From Oceanicoccus sp. (GTDB taxonomy: Bacteria; Pseudomonadota; Gammaproteobacteria; Pseudomonadales; Dasaniaceae), in contig NZ_JAQWFR010000001.1 in assembly GCF_029238675.1 (NCBI RefSeq), forward strand, positions 1 through 56,197: a stretch of 56,197 nucleotides of DNA, read 5' to 3'. Under the pieces are notes generated by a model that had not been told where the DNA came from, did not search any database, and worked only from the letters and a program-made list of their open reading frames with translations. This document shows positions 26,505 to 34,274 of the stretch, piece after piece. Position 1 is the first letter of the stretch. The number at the start of each line of letters is the position of its first letter. Both the position numbers and the translations under genes were made by a program.

Positions 26505-27389
26505 ATGGTGTCTTATATCTTGTTCCCAGCCCTATTTAATATGCCAACAGATAACTTTGACCCCCCACTGAAATTAACCATTGGCCGCTTTGTTAGATTC
26601 TGGCGCGAGGTACATGGCCTCAGCCAAGAGGAATTAGCCTTTAGGCTGGATAGCTCCCAGCGGCATATCAGCCGGATTGAAGGGGGCAGCGGTCGCCCCA
26701 GTGAAGCTATGGTAAAAGATATTGCCACCGTTATGGAATTGGGCCAGCGGGACAGTAATCACCTGTTAATCGCCGCCGGTTATGCCCCCATCGTTAAGCA
26801 GGTGGACTTCCATGCCCCTGAACTAAAGTGGTTGCGCAAATCCATGGTGATGACGCTGCGGGCACTGGACCCCTACCCCACAGCTATACTCGACAGTTCT
26901 GGTAATTTCTTAATGGTCAACCGCGGCTGGGTTGGCTTTTATCAACACAACATAGACCCAAAAAACCTGAAACAGATAACCAATTATTATGATTTTATTT
27001 TTAGCCGCGAAGGGGCCGGGAATATTATCAGTAACTGGGAAAATACCTTGTCAGTTATCTTAATGTCGCTGACACAGCTGGGGTTATTTAGCAACAAAGA
27101 GGCAGATATCGCCCTTGTCCAAAAGTTGGCTCAGCACCCCAGTGTGCCCGAAGACTGGAAACAGCGGGCAGCGCAACTAGAGCCTATGGCAAGTTATAGA
27201 GTTCAAATGCAAATTGATAATGCGCTACGGCGCTTTTTTAGTGTCATCAGCACGGTTGGAGCGCTGGGGCCTAATGCCTTTGTCTCGGAACCGAATTTAT
27301 CGATCCAGACCTTATACCCGGAAGATGAAGATTTTGATATTTCGTCGTTTCTGGACGACAAGCTGGAGCATCCGCTGTTGTTTTACTAA
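26505..27389 (+). CDS. XRE-family regulator with MmyB-like ligand domain
   Basis: Residues about 25-80 form a helix-turn-helix (IGRFVRFWREVHGLSQEELA, then SSQRHISRIEGGSGRPSEAM). The rest is a PAS-like ligand-binding domain of the MmyB type (PF17765): ALDPYPTAILDSSGNFLMVN, then a helical end. Members often repress a neighbouring oxidoreductase or metabolic gene. The start is uncertain. The ATG 26505 has AAGG five bases upstream; the ATG 26541 gives the protein start usual for the family; a TTG at 26460 is also open. It is divergent from ppdK and followed by a YdjM-like gene 47 bases downstream. Confidence 0.85.
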   Translation: MVSYILFPALFNMPTDNFDPPLKLTIGRFVRFWREVHGLSQEELAFRLDSSQRHISRIEGGSGRPSEAMVKDIATVMELGQRDSNHLLIAAGYAPIVKQVDFHAPELKWLRKSMVMTLRALDPYPTAILDSSGNFLMVNRGWVGFYQHNIDPKNLKQITNYYDFIFSREGAGNIISNWENTLSVILMSLTQLGLFSNKEADIALVQKLAQHPSVPEDWKQRAAQLEPMASYRVQMQIDNALRRFFSVISTVGALGPNAFVSEPNLSIQTLYPEDEDFDISSFLDDKLEHPLLFY

Positions 27390-27436
27390 ATCAATAGTAC
27401 TCAATCAGTAATACCAAACTAATAAAGAGCCAATCT

Positions 27437-28468
27437 ATGGACCCCTTGAGCCAGGGCGTATTGGGCGCCACACTACCGCAAACCCTTAGCCAGAAAAAAC
27501 ATATTGTCGCCGCCACATTATTTGGTGCCCTGTCAGGTATGGCCCCTGATCTTGATACATTAATCCGCTCGAGTACTGACCCTTTATTGTCGCTGGAATT
27601 TCACCGCCAGTTTACCCACTCGCTGTTTTTTATCCCCTTTGGTGGTTTTATTTGTGCACTGGTATTTTATTGTCTATTGGCCAGGCGCTGGCACATCAGC
27701 TTTAAACTGACTTACCTGTTTTGCACCCTGGGCTATGCCACCCACGGTTTACTCGACGCCTGTACCAGCTACGGCACACAGTTATTATGGCCCTTGAGTA
27801 ATGAGCGCTTTGCCTGGAATACCATCTCTATTGTTGACCCGCTCTTTACCATTCCGCTGGTTATTCTGGCGTTTTTTGCCGTTAGCAGAAAAGCGCCGCT
27901 ATTTGCCAGAATAGCCCTGTGCTGGATTATCGCCTATCAAAGCCTTGGGGCTTTTCAACACTACCGTGTCAGCCAAATAGGTGAACAACTGGCCGAACAA
28001 CGAGGCCATAGGCCAATCCGCTTAGAGGTAAAACCCAGCTTTGGAAATTTATTATTGTGGAAGGTCATCTACGAGATTGAGGATGGCTACTTTACCGATG
28101 CGGTGAGGGCCGCGCCCACACCAACGGTTTACCCCGGTAAATTTATTCCCAAGCTCGATATTGAGCGAGACCTGCCATGGCTGGATAAGGCATCACAACA
28201 AGCCAAAGACCTGGCTCGCTTTGAGTGGTTTTCCAAGGGATTTTTAGCATTGGACCCCAACAACCCGGTGCGGGTGATCGATATGCGTTACTCGTTAGTT
28301 CCTAATGAGGCCACCGGGATGTGGAGTATTTGGCTAAATAAGGAGGCCGCTAAAAGCGACCATATCGTTGTGATGCCAGACCGGGATACATCGGGGCCTC
28401 GCATGGAAACCTTTAAGAAAATGATATGGAATGAGCTGGATATCCTGGAAACGGTAGCTGTACCCTAG
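27437..28468 (+). CDS. YdjM-family predicted metal-dependent membrane hydrolase
   Basis: A 343-residue membrane protein of PF04307 (YdjM/LexA-regulated hydrolase group). It starts MDPLSQGVLGATL and contains MAPDLDTL and HRQFTHSLFF, the conserved Asp and His residues thought to bind metal, within the first 90 residues. About four to five membrane spans occupy the first 190 residues. The C-terminal half is a soluble alpha/beta region (WFSKGFLALDP, VIDMRYSLVP). In E. coli the relative YdjM is SOS-induced; no LexA box was noticed here. The function is not established. It is probably co-transcribed with the upstream regulator. Confidence 0.85.
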   Translation: MDPLSQGVLGATLPQTLSQKKHIVAATLFGALSGMAPDLDTLIRSSTDPLLSLEFHRQFTHSLFFIPFGGFICALVFYCLLARRWHISFKLTYLFCTLGYATHGLLDACTSYGTQLLWPLSNERFAWNTISIVDPLFTIPLVILAFFAVSRKAPLFARIALCWIIAYQSLGAFQHYRVSQIGEQLAEQRGHRPIRLEVKPSFGNLLLWKVIYEIEDGYFTDAVRAAPTPTVYPGKFIPKLDIERDLPWLDKASQQAKDLARFEWFSKGFLALDPNNPVRVIDMRYSLVPNEATGMWSIWLNKEAAKSDHIVVMPDRDTSGPRMETFKKMIWNELDILETVAVP

Positions 28469-28668
28469 TTATACCCAAGTACAAAATGCTTACAATCTTC
28501 TTGCAAATTCTCAAGCACTATTTTGTTCTGTTTTTTGTGCTGTTGACTCTCTGGTCGCGATTTTATTAAAACCAGCGGTGCATCACTCCAGGGAGCTGCA
28601 CCTTCAACGGAGCGCCCGTTAGACGACTTTCTTTTAAACTTAACTGCCATACTGGCTAATGCTTTCAT
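28465..28668 (-). CDS. Small basic hypothetical protein
   Basis: A 67-residue frame with many Lys/Arg and no recognised family. I accept it with reserve for two reasons. GAGGTAGAG stands just before the ATG, and a well-formed minus-strand promoter (28738-28766) points at it and at nothing else. The product begins MKALASMAVKFKRKSS and ends KHFVLGYN; there is no signal peptide or clear membrane span. Its stop overlaps the convergent YdjM-like stop by four bases. Confidence 0.45.
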   Translation of the reverse strand: MKALASMAVKFKRKSSNGRSVEGAAPWSDAPLVLIKSRPESQQHKKQNKIVLENLQEDCKHFVLGYN

Positions 28669-28737
28669 AGCTCTACCTCAAATACTTGCCCGCTATTCGT
28701 CAGGTCTATGCCGACTTTACTCGCTAGTGACGCTTTA

Positions 28738-28766
28738 AATATAGGCGTATATTTCAGTTTTGTGAA
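28738..28766 (-). promoter_or_regulatory. Sigma-70 promoter pointing at the small basic gene
   Basis: On the minus strand TTCACA (28766-28761) and TATATT (28743-28738) are separated by 17 bp; each hexamer differs from consensus at one base. The start of transcription would be near 28731, about 63 bases before the small protein's ATG. The same region is upstream of the divergent ppnN gene. Confidence 0.55.
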
Positions 28767-28895
28767 ATTATGGAAAAAATAACGGTATCTGTGGGCAAGT
28801 GCCAGCTCGCTGAATAAATAAGCAGGCAAAAGCGCCTATTAAGTCGAAACCTCCTGCATTCTTGACTACGCTTAAACCATCACCCTCATTGATTA

Positions 28896-30275
28896 ATGGA
28901 ATATAAAAACATTATGTCGAAGCAATTTATCGATAGTGAATTTTCCCCCGGGGGCCTATTAGGCGTACTGTCCAAGCGTGAAGTGACGCACCTGCTCGAT
29001 ACCAGCCAGGGGGGCTTGTATACCCTGTTCCGCAATTGCTGTTTGGCGGTGTTAAATTGCGGCAGTCATACTGATGACAGTAAAGCCTTGTTAGACCAGC
29101 ATAAAAACTTTGATATCCGCATTTTGCAGCAAGAGCGAGGCATCAAACTGCAAGTGTTCAATGCACCCGCAGACGCCTTTGTTGGCGGTGAAATTATTCA
29201 AGGGATTCGTGAGCATCTGGCGGCGGTGGTTCGGGATATTCTTTATGCTGCCGATTTAATTCAACGATTTGACAGCAGCAACAGCCAGGATATCAGCGAC
29301 ATGGTGTTCCATATGTTGCGCAATGGCGGGATTTTGCAAGCTCCGCAAGACCCCAACCTGGTTGTCTGTTGGGGTGGCCACTCCATTAGCCGGGAAGAAT
29401 ATGATTACAGCAAAGAGGTGGGCTACTATTTAGGCCTGCGCATGCTCAACGTCTGTACCGGCTGCGGCCCCGGCGCCATGAAAGGCCCAATGAAAGGAGC
29501 TAACATTGGCCGCGCCAAACAACGTGGCGGTGCCGGTCGCTATGTTGGCATCACCGAACCCGGTATTATCGCGGCGGAATCCCCCAACCCCATTGTCAAT
29601 GAATTAGTCATCCTGCCCGATATAGAAAAACGCCTGGAGGCGTTTATCCGCTGTGCCCACGGTATCATCATTTTTCCCGGCGGCGCGGGCACCATGGAAG
29701 AATTACTCTATCTGTTAGGTATTATGCTGCACCCGGACAATAGCGAACAACCGATGCCCATTGTGTTGACAGGGCCAGCCTCTGCCGCTGAATATTTTGC
29801 AGAAATTGACGCCTTTATTCACACCACCCTTGGCGCCAGGGCCCAGAAACTGTATCAGATTATTATCGATGACCCCGTAATGGTGGCGGAGATTATGTTT
29901 AATGGAAAAAATAGCGTCAGGGATTATCGTAAACAACATAGTGACGCCTACAATTTTAACTGGATGCTCTATATAGAGGCGGAGTTTCAACAACCCTTTT
30001 TACCCACCCACGACAATATGAAAAGCCTGGTATTAGATAGAACACAACCGGCTCACCAACTGGCGGCGAATTTACGCCGTGCTTTCTCAGGCATAGTCGC
30101 AGGCAATGTCAAAGAAGAAGGTATTCGCGCTATCGAGCAATACGGGGTGTTTGAGATAGAGGGGGAAAAAGCCATCACCCAGCCACTGGATAAGCTACTG
30201 ACTCGCTTTATAAAACAACAACGGATGAAATTACCCGGTACCACATACAACCCCTGTTACCGGATTAAAAAATAA
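28896..30275 (+). CDS. ppnN: Nucleotide 5'-monophosphate nucleosidase PpnN (YgdH)
   Basis: A 459-residue cytosolic enzyme that splits purine and pyrimidine 5'-monophosphates into base and ribose 5-phosphate, and in E. coli is stimulated by (p)ppGpp. Marks are LYTLFRNCCLAVLNCGSHTD at the N-terminus; a LOG-type Rossmann core with CTGCGPGAMKGPMKGANIGR and PGGAGTMEELLYL (about 190-270); and the PpnN-specific C-terminal domain. Length matches E. coli PpnN (454). The ATG 28914 (residue 7) is an equally good start; no strong ribosome site is seen at either. Confidence 0.94.
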   Translation: MEYKNIMSKQFIDSEFSPGGLLGVLSKREVTHLLDTSQGGLYTLFRNCCLAVLNCGSHTDDSKALLDQHKNFDIRILQQERGIKLQVFNAPADAFVGGEIIQGIREHLAAVVRDILYAADLIQRFDSSNSQDISDMVFHMLRNGGILQAPQDPNLVVCWGGHSISREEYDYSKEVGYYLGLRMLNVCTGCGPGAMKGPMKGANIGRAKQRGGAGRYVGITEPGIIAAESPNPIVNELVILPDIEKRLEAFIRCAHGIIIFPGGAGTMEELLYLLGIMLHPDNSEQPMPIVLTGPASAAEYFAEIDAFIHTTLGARAQKLYQIIIDDPVMVAEIMFNGKNSVRDYRKQHSDAYNFNWMLYIEAEFQQPFLPTHDNMKSLVLDRTQPAHQLAANLRRAFSGIVAGNVKEEGIRAIEQYGVFEIEGEKAITQPLDKLLTRFIKQQRMKLPGTTYNPCYRIKK

Positions 30276-30367
30276 CAATGACAAGCAAGCAATCCAACCA
30301 ACCAACCAACCTATCATGACACTACTGGCATTTATCACCCGGCGGTTGCCTGCTGTCTTGTGCTTTA

Positions 30368-31198
30368 TTAATTGATAACCACGGTATCCACATCGAGAGC
30401 AGAAATCACTCTCTCGGCGGTATTACCCCGTAGCGTTCTCTCTTTACCGATTTGATTTAAGGTACCCATCACCACTAAGTCAGCGTTTATTTCTTTGGCT
30501 ACCTGTGCCACTACCTCACTGGTATAACCTTGTTGAACATGTACTTGATCGCTGCCTAGCCCCGACTCATTCGCCAACTTGCCACGATCAGGGTAGTGCA
30601 GAGAATCCCGATAGGCATTGACGATATGCAGTACTGCGCCGTAGCTACTGGCAACCAATTTTGCACTGTTCAAAACCCTGCGATTCAATGCATTTTGATG
30701 CGGCTTGACCGTCTGAAAGTTAACCGCAGCCAAGACAATATTGCGCTTTTCATTAGCACCTGGTCGAATCAGCACGACCGGGCATTGGGCCTGTTTCAGC
30801 AGTCCCCATTTTGATTCACTAAAAGTGAAACGAGGTTTACTCGTGGTCTGGTGCCACGGCAAATAGATAACTTGAGCGCCTATACGTTTGGCCTCTTGAG
30901 CGATAGCTTCCATCCATTTCGAAGACCAGCAAAAGCCTACTTTAAAACTGGCACCGGCTGCTTCAAGCGGCTTATAAATCGTGGTCTCAATCCAATCCAT
31001 ATCTCGAAACAAGTGATTGTTATCAGCCCCCGTATTTTCTGCTTCACTATCAGCGCCGATAAAAATGAACAGCTCTAATTGAGCCGTATTAATATCGGGA
31101 CTGTTGCAATAAATCAGGGCTCTTTCAAGGGCAACATGCTGATCATCATTAAGATTAACAACCACAAATAGCTTTTCTAACTCTGTATACTCGGACAT
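30368..31198 (-). CDS. Tandem universal stress protein (UspA superfamily)
   Basis: A 276-residue protein with two Usp folds. The first half (about 8-135) lacks a clear ATP loop. The second half (about 145-276) carries DLVVMGTLNQIGKERTLRGN followed by TAERV, the G-x2-G-x9-G(S/T/N) nucleotide-binding pattern. This resembles UspE-like double-domain proteins, which work in stress resistance and motility/adhesion control. I set the start at the ATG 31198 because AGGAAG is correctly spaced before it; an upstream ATG at 31234 would add 12 residues. It is convergent with ppnN and separated from the next gene by about 600 bases. Confidence 0.88.
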   Translation of the reverse strand: MSEYTELEKLFVVVNLNDDQHVALERALIYCNSPDINTAQLELFIFIGADSEAENTGADNNHLFRDMDWIETTIYKPLEAAGASFKVGFCWSSKWMEAIAQEAKRIGAQVIYLPWHQTTSKPRFTFSESKWGLLKQAQCPVVLIRPGANEKRNIVLAAVNFQTVKPHQNALNRRVLNSAKLVASSYGAVLHIVNAYRDSLHYPDRGKLANESGLGSDQVHVQQGYTSEVVAQVAKEINADLVVMGTLNQIGKERTLRGNTAERVISALDVDTVVIN

Positions 31199-31358
31199 CA
31201 CTCTTCCTTCTGCATTAGGAATATTACTTACCACTGCTACCCACCCATTGCTTGTGAGTAGTCATCTCTAACGAGACGCATTAGAACACCTATTTCAGTT
31301 TTTATAAAGCGACGGAGCTTCTCAATATCACTATCACAAAAACATACCTAAATGATTT

Positions 31359-31387
31359 GCATTTTGTCGAACCGACGGAAAGAACGA
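31359..31387. repeat. 29-bp dispersed repeat, copy 1
   Basis: Bases 31359-31387 match 34032-34060 at 27 of 29 positions, starting with GCATTTTGTCGAACCGAC in both. The first copy lies upstream of the parD remnant; the second abuts the inverted tRNA-Lys fragment. The nature of the repeat is unknown. Confidence 0.7.
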
Positions 31388-31510
31388 TAAGTCATAACTG
31401 GATACGGCAAAAGTTCGGCAATATCAGCATGAGGGTAATTTTTGCTCGCCAAAACACCAGCCAATACTGTACTGGAAAGTAATACAGACTATTTATTTGG
31501 AGCAGGCGCT

Positions 31511-31700
31511 ATATCTAGAAATACCAGCGTCACACTCGGTAATCATTTCTCAGAATTTGTCGATGAAAAAATCGAAGCAGGACGTTTTGAATCAGTCTGC
31601 CTTCCAGTATGGCAGTAATTTGTGCTTCGCTAAGTGTATACTCCTCGATAGCCAAAGAGCCTTGAATGGTTTGGATGCGATTGGCTCGACGTAGACGAAG
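31511..31700 (+). pseudogene. parD: Decayed parD-type antitoxin gene
   Basis: The plus-strand frame from 31511 reads SRNTSVTLGNHFSEFVDEKI, then EAGRFES (to about 31594). This is the N-terminal half of a ParD ribbon-helix-helix antitoxin, whose usual start is MxxNTSVTLGxHF. The codon at the start position is ATA instead of ATG. After GRFES the frame meets a stop (CLPVWQ-stop), but neighbouring frames continue the ParD-like pattern (AVICASLSV, then LLDSQRALNGLDAIGST), which implies at least two indels. An inverted repeat CTGTA/TACAG (about 31468-31488) upstream could be its old operator. No parE was found downstream. Confidence 0.65.
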
Positions 31701-31780
31701 GCTCTAAAACGGGTGGGGTATGATCCGCGTTTATCGCATAATTAGAACGGTCTCTGTATTTTTGTTTTTTATCAAGCGGC

Positions 31781-31806
31781 GCCAAGGTTGGATTATTCCG
31801 TAACCC
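31781..31806. repeat. Possible shrunken family B element at the araC 3' end
   Basis: AGCGGCGCCAAGGT (about 31780-31793) is identical to 55868-55881, the left edge of the inverted-repeat element at the right end of the window. It is followed directly by ATTATTCCGTAACCC, resembling that element's right arm (CTATTCCGCAACCC). The middle is missing. The last codons of the AraC gene lie inside this stretch. Confidence 0.45.
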
Positions 31807-32797
31807 GCCGTCGATACCCCACCGGCGTCACCCCATTCCAGCGCACAAACGCACGCCGGAAACTCACCGTTTCAGAATAGTTCAGCAGCTCGCCAATCTC
31901 CGCCACGGTAAACTGGGTTGTGGACAGATATTGGCAGGCCAATAAATTCCTCACCTCATCGCAGATCTTACGAAAACTTGTGGACTCAGCCCTTAATTTA
32001 CGCCGCAGCGTGCGTTCGCTGACTGACATACGCTCTGCCACTTGATGAATATCCGGAAATTTCCCGCCGGCTCGAATGAGCAAGCGCCGCACCGCCGCAG
32101 TGACATCGTTCACGCGGTTTAAGCTTCGCAACATGTCCTCACATTGTTGCTGAAACACCACTTGCCCAGCAGGGTTGGCGGTCTGTACCGGGGTAAGCAG
32201 AAGCTGCTCCGAGATCAATAGTTGGCAGTGGGGCTGGTTAAACTTTACCGGCATTGAGAAAAAATCGTCGTAAACCTCCCAATGCTTGGGGGCCGGGTAG
32301 TTGCAGTGTATCTCAGCACCGTGCAGTGCTCGGTTGAGCAGAAAGTTGCCAAGAGAAACAACGATAGAGGAGATTAATTCCATCATTAGTATTTGGTCGC
32401 CAGCTTGGTTCAGGGGTAATTGGGTACGCAGCACGGTTTGTTCGCCCTGCTGGTAAATCGCCCAGGTGGGTGAGACGCTAAACAAGGGGTGGTAGCGAAT
32501 GATTAGCCTCAGCACTTCACGCAAGTCCGCGCAGCTCATCAACGCGAAGCCGAAAGTACCCAGACTGGAAATTTGAATACGCTGCCCCAGCCGCAGAGCC
32601 AAAGCGGGGTCACGAGCAAGGCTTGCCGAGGCCTGCAGGAGTCTTGTGACTTCAGTTTCACTGATATCCTCTTGGGCAATTCCTTGTAATGCCTGCAACT
32701 CGGGTAGGGCAAAGACTTCGCTGCGACGGATGCCACTCTCTGCCAGTAGCTCCAGTAACGGTTGTAATAAATCAAATTCCAGTCGTTCGTTGGTCAT
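31793..32797 (-). CDS. AraC-family regulator with arabinose-binding-like domain
   Basis: A 334-residue regulator. Residues about 20-205 are an Arabinose_bd-type (PF12625) domain. Residues about 230-330 are the double helix-turn-helix, with VAERMSVSERTLRRKLRAES and the second helix pair ending GVTPVGYRRR. Members of this group (OruR/QhpR-like) control lipid, amine or amino-acid breakdown and often sit next to their target. It is divergent from the PF10118-type gene, 137 bases apart, which is the likely target. The last residues are encoded in a repeat-like stretch. Confidence 0.9.
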   Translation of the reverse strand: MTNERLEFDLLQPLLELLAESGIRRSEVFALPELQALQGIAQEDISETEVTRLLQASASLARDPALALRLGQRIQISSLGTFGFALMSCADLREVLRLIIRYHPLFSVSPTWAIYQQGEQTVLRTQLPLNQAGDQILMMELISSIVVSLGNFLLNRALHGAEIHCNYPAPKHWEVYDDFFSMPVKFNQPHCQLLISEQLLLTPVQTANPAGQVVFQQQCEDMLRSLNRVNDVTAAVRRLLIRAGGKFPDIHQVAERMSVSERTLRRKLRAESTSFRKICDEVRNLLACQYLSTTQFTVAEIGELLNYSETVSFRRAFVRWNGVTPVGYRRRVTE

Positions 32798-32934
32798 AAG
32801 GGTTCGAATGGGCAGTGGTTTAAGGGGCTCTAATGTGGCCGAATATATCTCTATGGTTGGCCGAAAATATCCCGTTTTAATTCTGTGTGATTACTATAAT
32901 CGCACTGACTAAACATTTAAAGAGCTAAATCACC

Positions 32935-33789
32935 ATGACCGCATTGAGACCTGCGTCTAGTACGCCAAACAACATCGCTATTGAACCCCGCAACCGTACT
33001 TTTGATCTGGACGCCGCACTGGCCACCGACTGGTTGGACAACGACCCGTTTCTGACGGCTGTGTTTAATGCCATGAGCCTCAGTTTCCCGTCGGGGGAGC
33101 GGCATTTTATCGATTCTGTCCGAGCCTACGAGGATCGAATCACCGATGAGAAACTGCTCAAGGAAGTGAAAGGCTTCTACAAGCAGGAAGGAATCCATAG
33201 CCGCGAGCACCGGAACTATAATAAACTGCTGTGTGAGCAGCGGGGCTACGACTTACAAGCTCTGGAGAGCGTTTATTTAAATACCTTGGCTAAGAGTAAA
33301 AAGAATCCTAAGGTCACGCCCAGAATATTTTTGGCTTCAACGGTAGCGGCGGAGCATTTCACGGCGAGCCTTGGTGTCAATGTGCTTGAAGGCCGCCTTT
33401 GGAAAAACGTCGACCCGACCATAGGGGAGCTTTGGCAGTGGCATTCCATGGAGGAGTTGGAGCACAAGGCCATTGCCTTTGATGTTTATACCCAGGTGGG
33501 TGGCAGCCATAAAATGCTGACTGCGTTGATGCGCCTGACCATGTGGATGTTTTTTTGGAACACGATGAGGGTAGCCTTTAAAATTTTGCGCCACGACAAG
33601 CAGTTGTGGAAGTGGAAAACCCTGAAAAGTGTGAGCAAATTTCTGTTTGCCAAAGAGGGGTTCATCCGCTGCCACGTGCCCGCTTACAAGGAATTTTTAA
33701 ATGAGGGTTTTCATCCCTGGGATGAGGATAATCGGGCGCTGTTGAGGCACTGGGAAAAGGTGTTCGAGCCGGAGGAGCTTGCGGCTTGA
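32935..33789 (+). CDS. PF10118-type predicted metal-dependent hydrolase
   Basis: A 284-residue protein of the PF10118 family, which looks like a ferritin-like four-helix bundle. Putative metal ligands are the acidic/His pairs in FYKQEGIHSREHRNY (about 77-91), ASTVAAEHFTA (about 128-138) and WQWHSMEELEHKAIAFDVY (about 162-180). A hydrophobic aromatic stretch (MRLTMWMFFWNTMRVAF) could be a membrane contact. Such genes often neighbour fatty-acid or steroid genes, and the reaction is unproven. The start follows TTAAAGAGCTAAATCACC with a weak AGAG ribosome site. The divergent AraC gene probably controls it. Confidence 0.85.
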   Translation: MTALRPASSTPNNIAIEPRNRTFDLDAALATDWLDNDPFLTAVFNAMSLSFPSGERHFIDSVRAYEDRITDEKLLKEVKGFYKQEGIHSREHRNYNKLLCEQRGYDLQALESVYLNTLAKSKKNPKVTPRIFLASTVAAEHFTASLGVNVLEGRLWKNVDPTIGELWQWHSMEELEHKAIAFDVYTQVGGSHKMLTALMRLTMWMFFWNTMRVAFKILRHDKQLWKWKTLKSVSKFLFAKEGFIRCHVPAYKEFLNEGFHPWDEDNRALLRHWEKVFEPEELAA

Positions 33790-34127
33790 TCAGCTATTCG
33801 ACATATCCCCACGATTTCCCCACGGGGATTTATAGCACTTTGTTTAAAATAGTGCTGTAGAAACATTAGACAGCCTTAGATGCACTGCTTATTAAGGGAT
33901 TGCATAACCACCTGCGAAGGTGAGTTAGATAAAACTGGAAATATTCGGGTGCCGGATTGATCATTACAGCCTGAGGGCTGTAATGCCCTGCTACGCAGGC
34001 TTCGTCGCAAGCTCCTCGTCCAAAATGCGATGCATTTTGTCGAACCGACTGTAAGAACGAATCCAGTACGACCCACCATTATTCCAAAAAAAAAGCTCAC
34101 CCGGATGGGTGAGCTTTTTTGGAATAA
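33790..34127. other. Hairpin-rich non-coding stretch before tRNA-Lys
   Basis: No convincing gene. Self-complementary pieces follow one another: AGCACT/AGTGCT (about 33835-33857); ATTACAGCC-TGAG-GGCTGTAAT (33963-33984); CCTGC-TAC-GCAGG (33987-33999); AAAATGC-GAT-GCATTTT (34022-34038). The large tRNA-derived palindrome (34058-34148) comes next. Short minus-strand frames here run through tRNA sequence and were not accepted. It may be a decayed mobile piece joined at the tRNA. Confidence 0.5.
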
Positions 34128-34148
34128 TGGTGGGTCGTACTGGATTCG
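34058..34148. repeat. Long palindrome made from an inverted copy of the tRNA-Lys 3' end
   Basis: Bases 34058-34085 are the exact reverse complement of 34121-34148 (28 bp). Those bases comprise the T-arm end, acceptor strand, CCA and trailer of tRNA-Lys. Between the arms is the terminator stem (34095-34102/34107-34114) with A and T runs. The whole can fold into one hairpin with a small bulge. The left copy is a solitary 3' tRNA fragment on the opposite strand. Confidence 0.9.
34086..34120. terminator. Terminator behind tRNA-Lys
   Basis: An 8-bp stem GCTCACCC/GGGTGAGC with a 4-base loop is flanked by nine A on the left and six T on the right, so it works on both strands. On the minus strand it ends the tRNA-Lys transcript just past CCA and an eight-base trailer (ATTATTCC). 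Confidence 0.9.
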
Positions 34149-34203
34149 AACCAGTGACCAATTGGTTAAAAGCCAACTGCTCTACCAACTGAGCTAACGA
34201 CCC
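34128..34203 (-). tRNA. tRNA-Lys (UUU), CCA encoded
   Basis: The 76-base minus-strand sequence folds as a standard tRNA. The acceptor GGGTCGT pairs with ACGACCC; the D-arm holds AGCTCAGTTGGTAGAGC; the anticodon loop is CTTTTAA with anticodon UUU; the T-arm has GGTTCGAATCC; it ends ACCA with CCA in the gene. Sequence is close to E. coli tRNA-Lys. It has its own promoter and terminator. Confidence 0.97.
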
Positions 34204-34218
34204 TCAGAAGTGGCGCAC

Positions 34219-34246
34219 ATAATAATGTTTTCCGGCTAAAACACAA
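34219..34246 (-). promoter_or_regulatory. tRNA-Lys promoter with GC-rich discriminator
   Basis: On the minus strand TTGTGT (34246-34241) and TATTAT (34224-34219) are 16 bp apart. GTGCGCCAC follows the -10, the GC-rich discriminator usual for stable-RNA promoters under stringent control. The -35 overlaps a small CACAA/TTGTG hairpin that may end the queC transcript. Confidence 0.55.
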
Positions 34247-34274
34247 GTCTTTTTGTGCTAAACCTTCACCTTTT

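Noticed and set aside
31497..31694. 65-codon plus-strand frame in the parD remnant
   Set aside because: It begins out of the ParD frame and joins it only after the breaks; better explained as part of the pseudogene.
33876..34188. Minus-strand frames through tRNA-Lys (product containing TGSNPVRP)
   Set aside because: This wording is the translated T-arm of a tRNA, a frequent false gene; the frames also cross the terminator.
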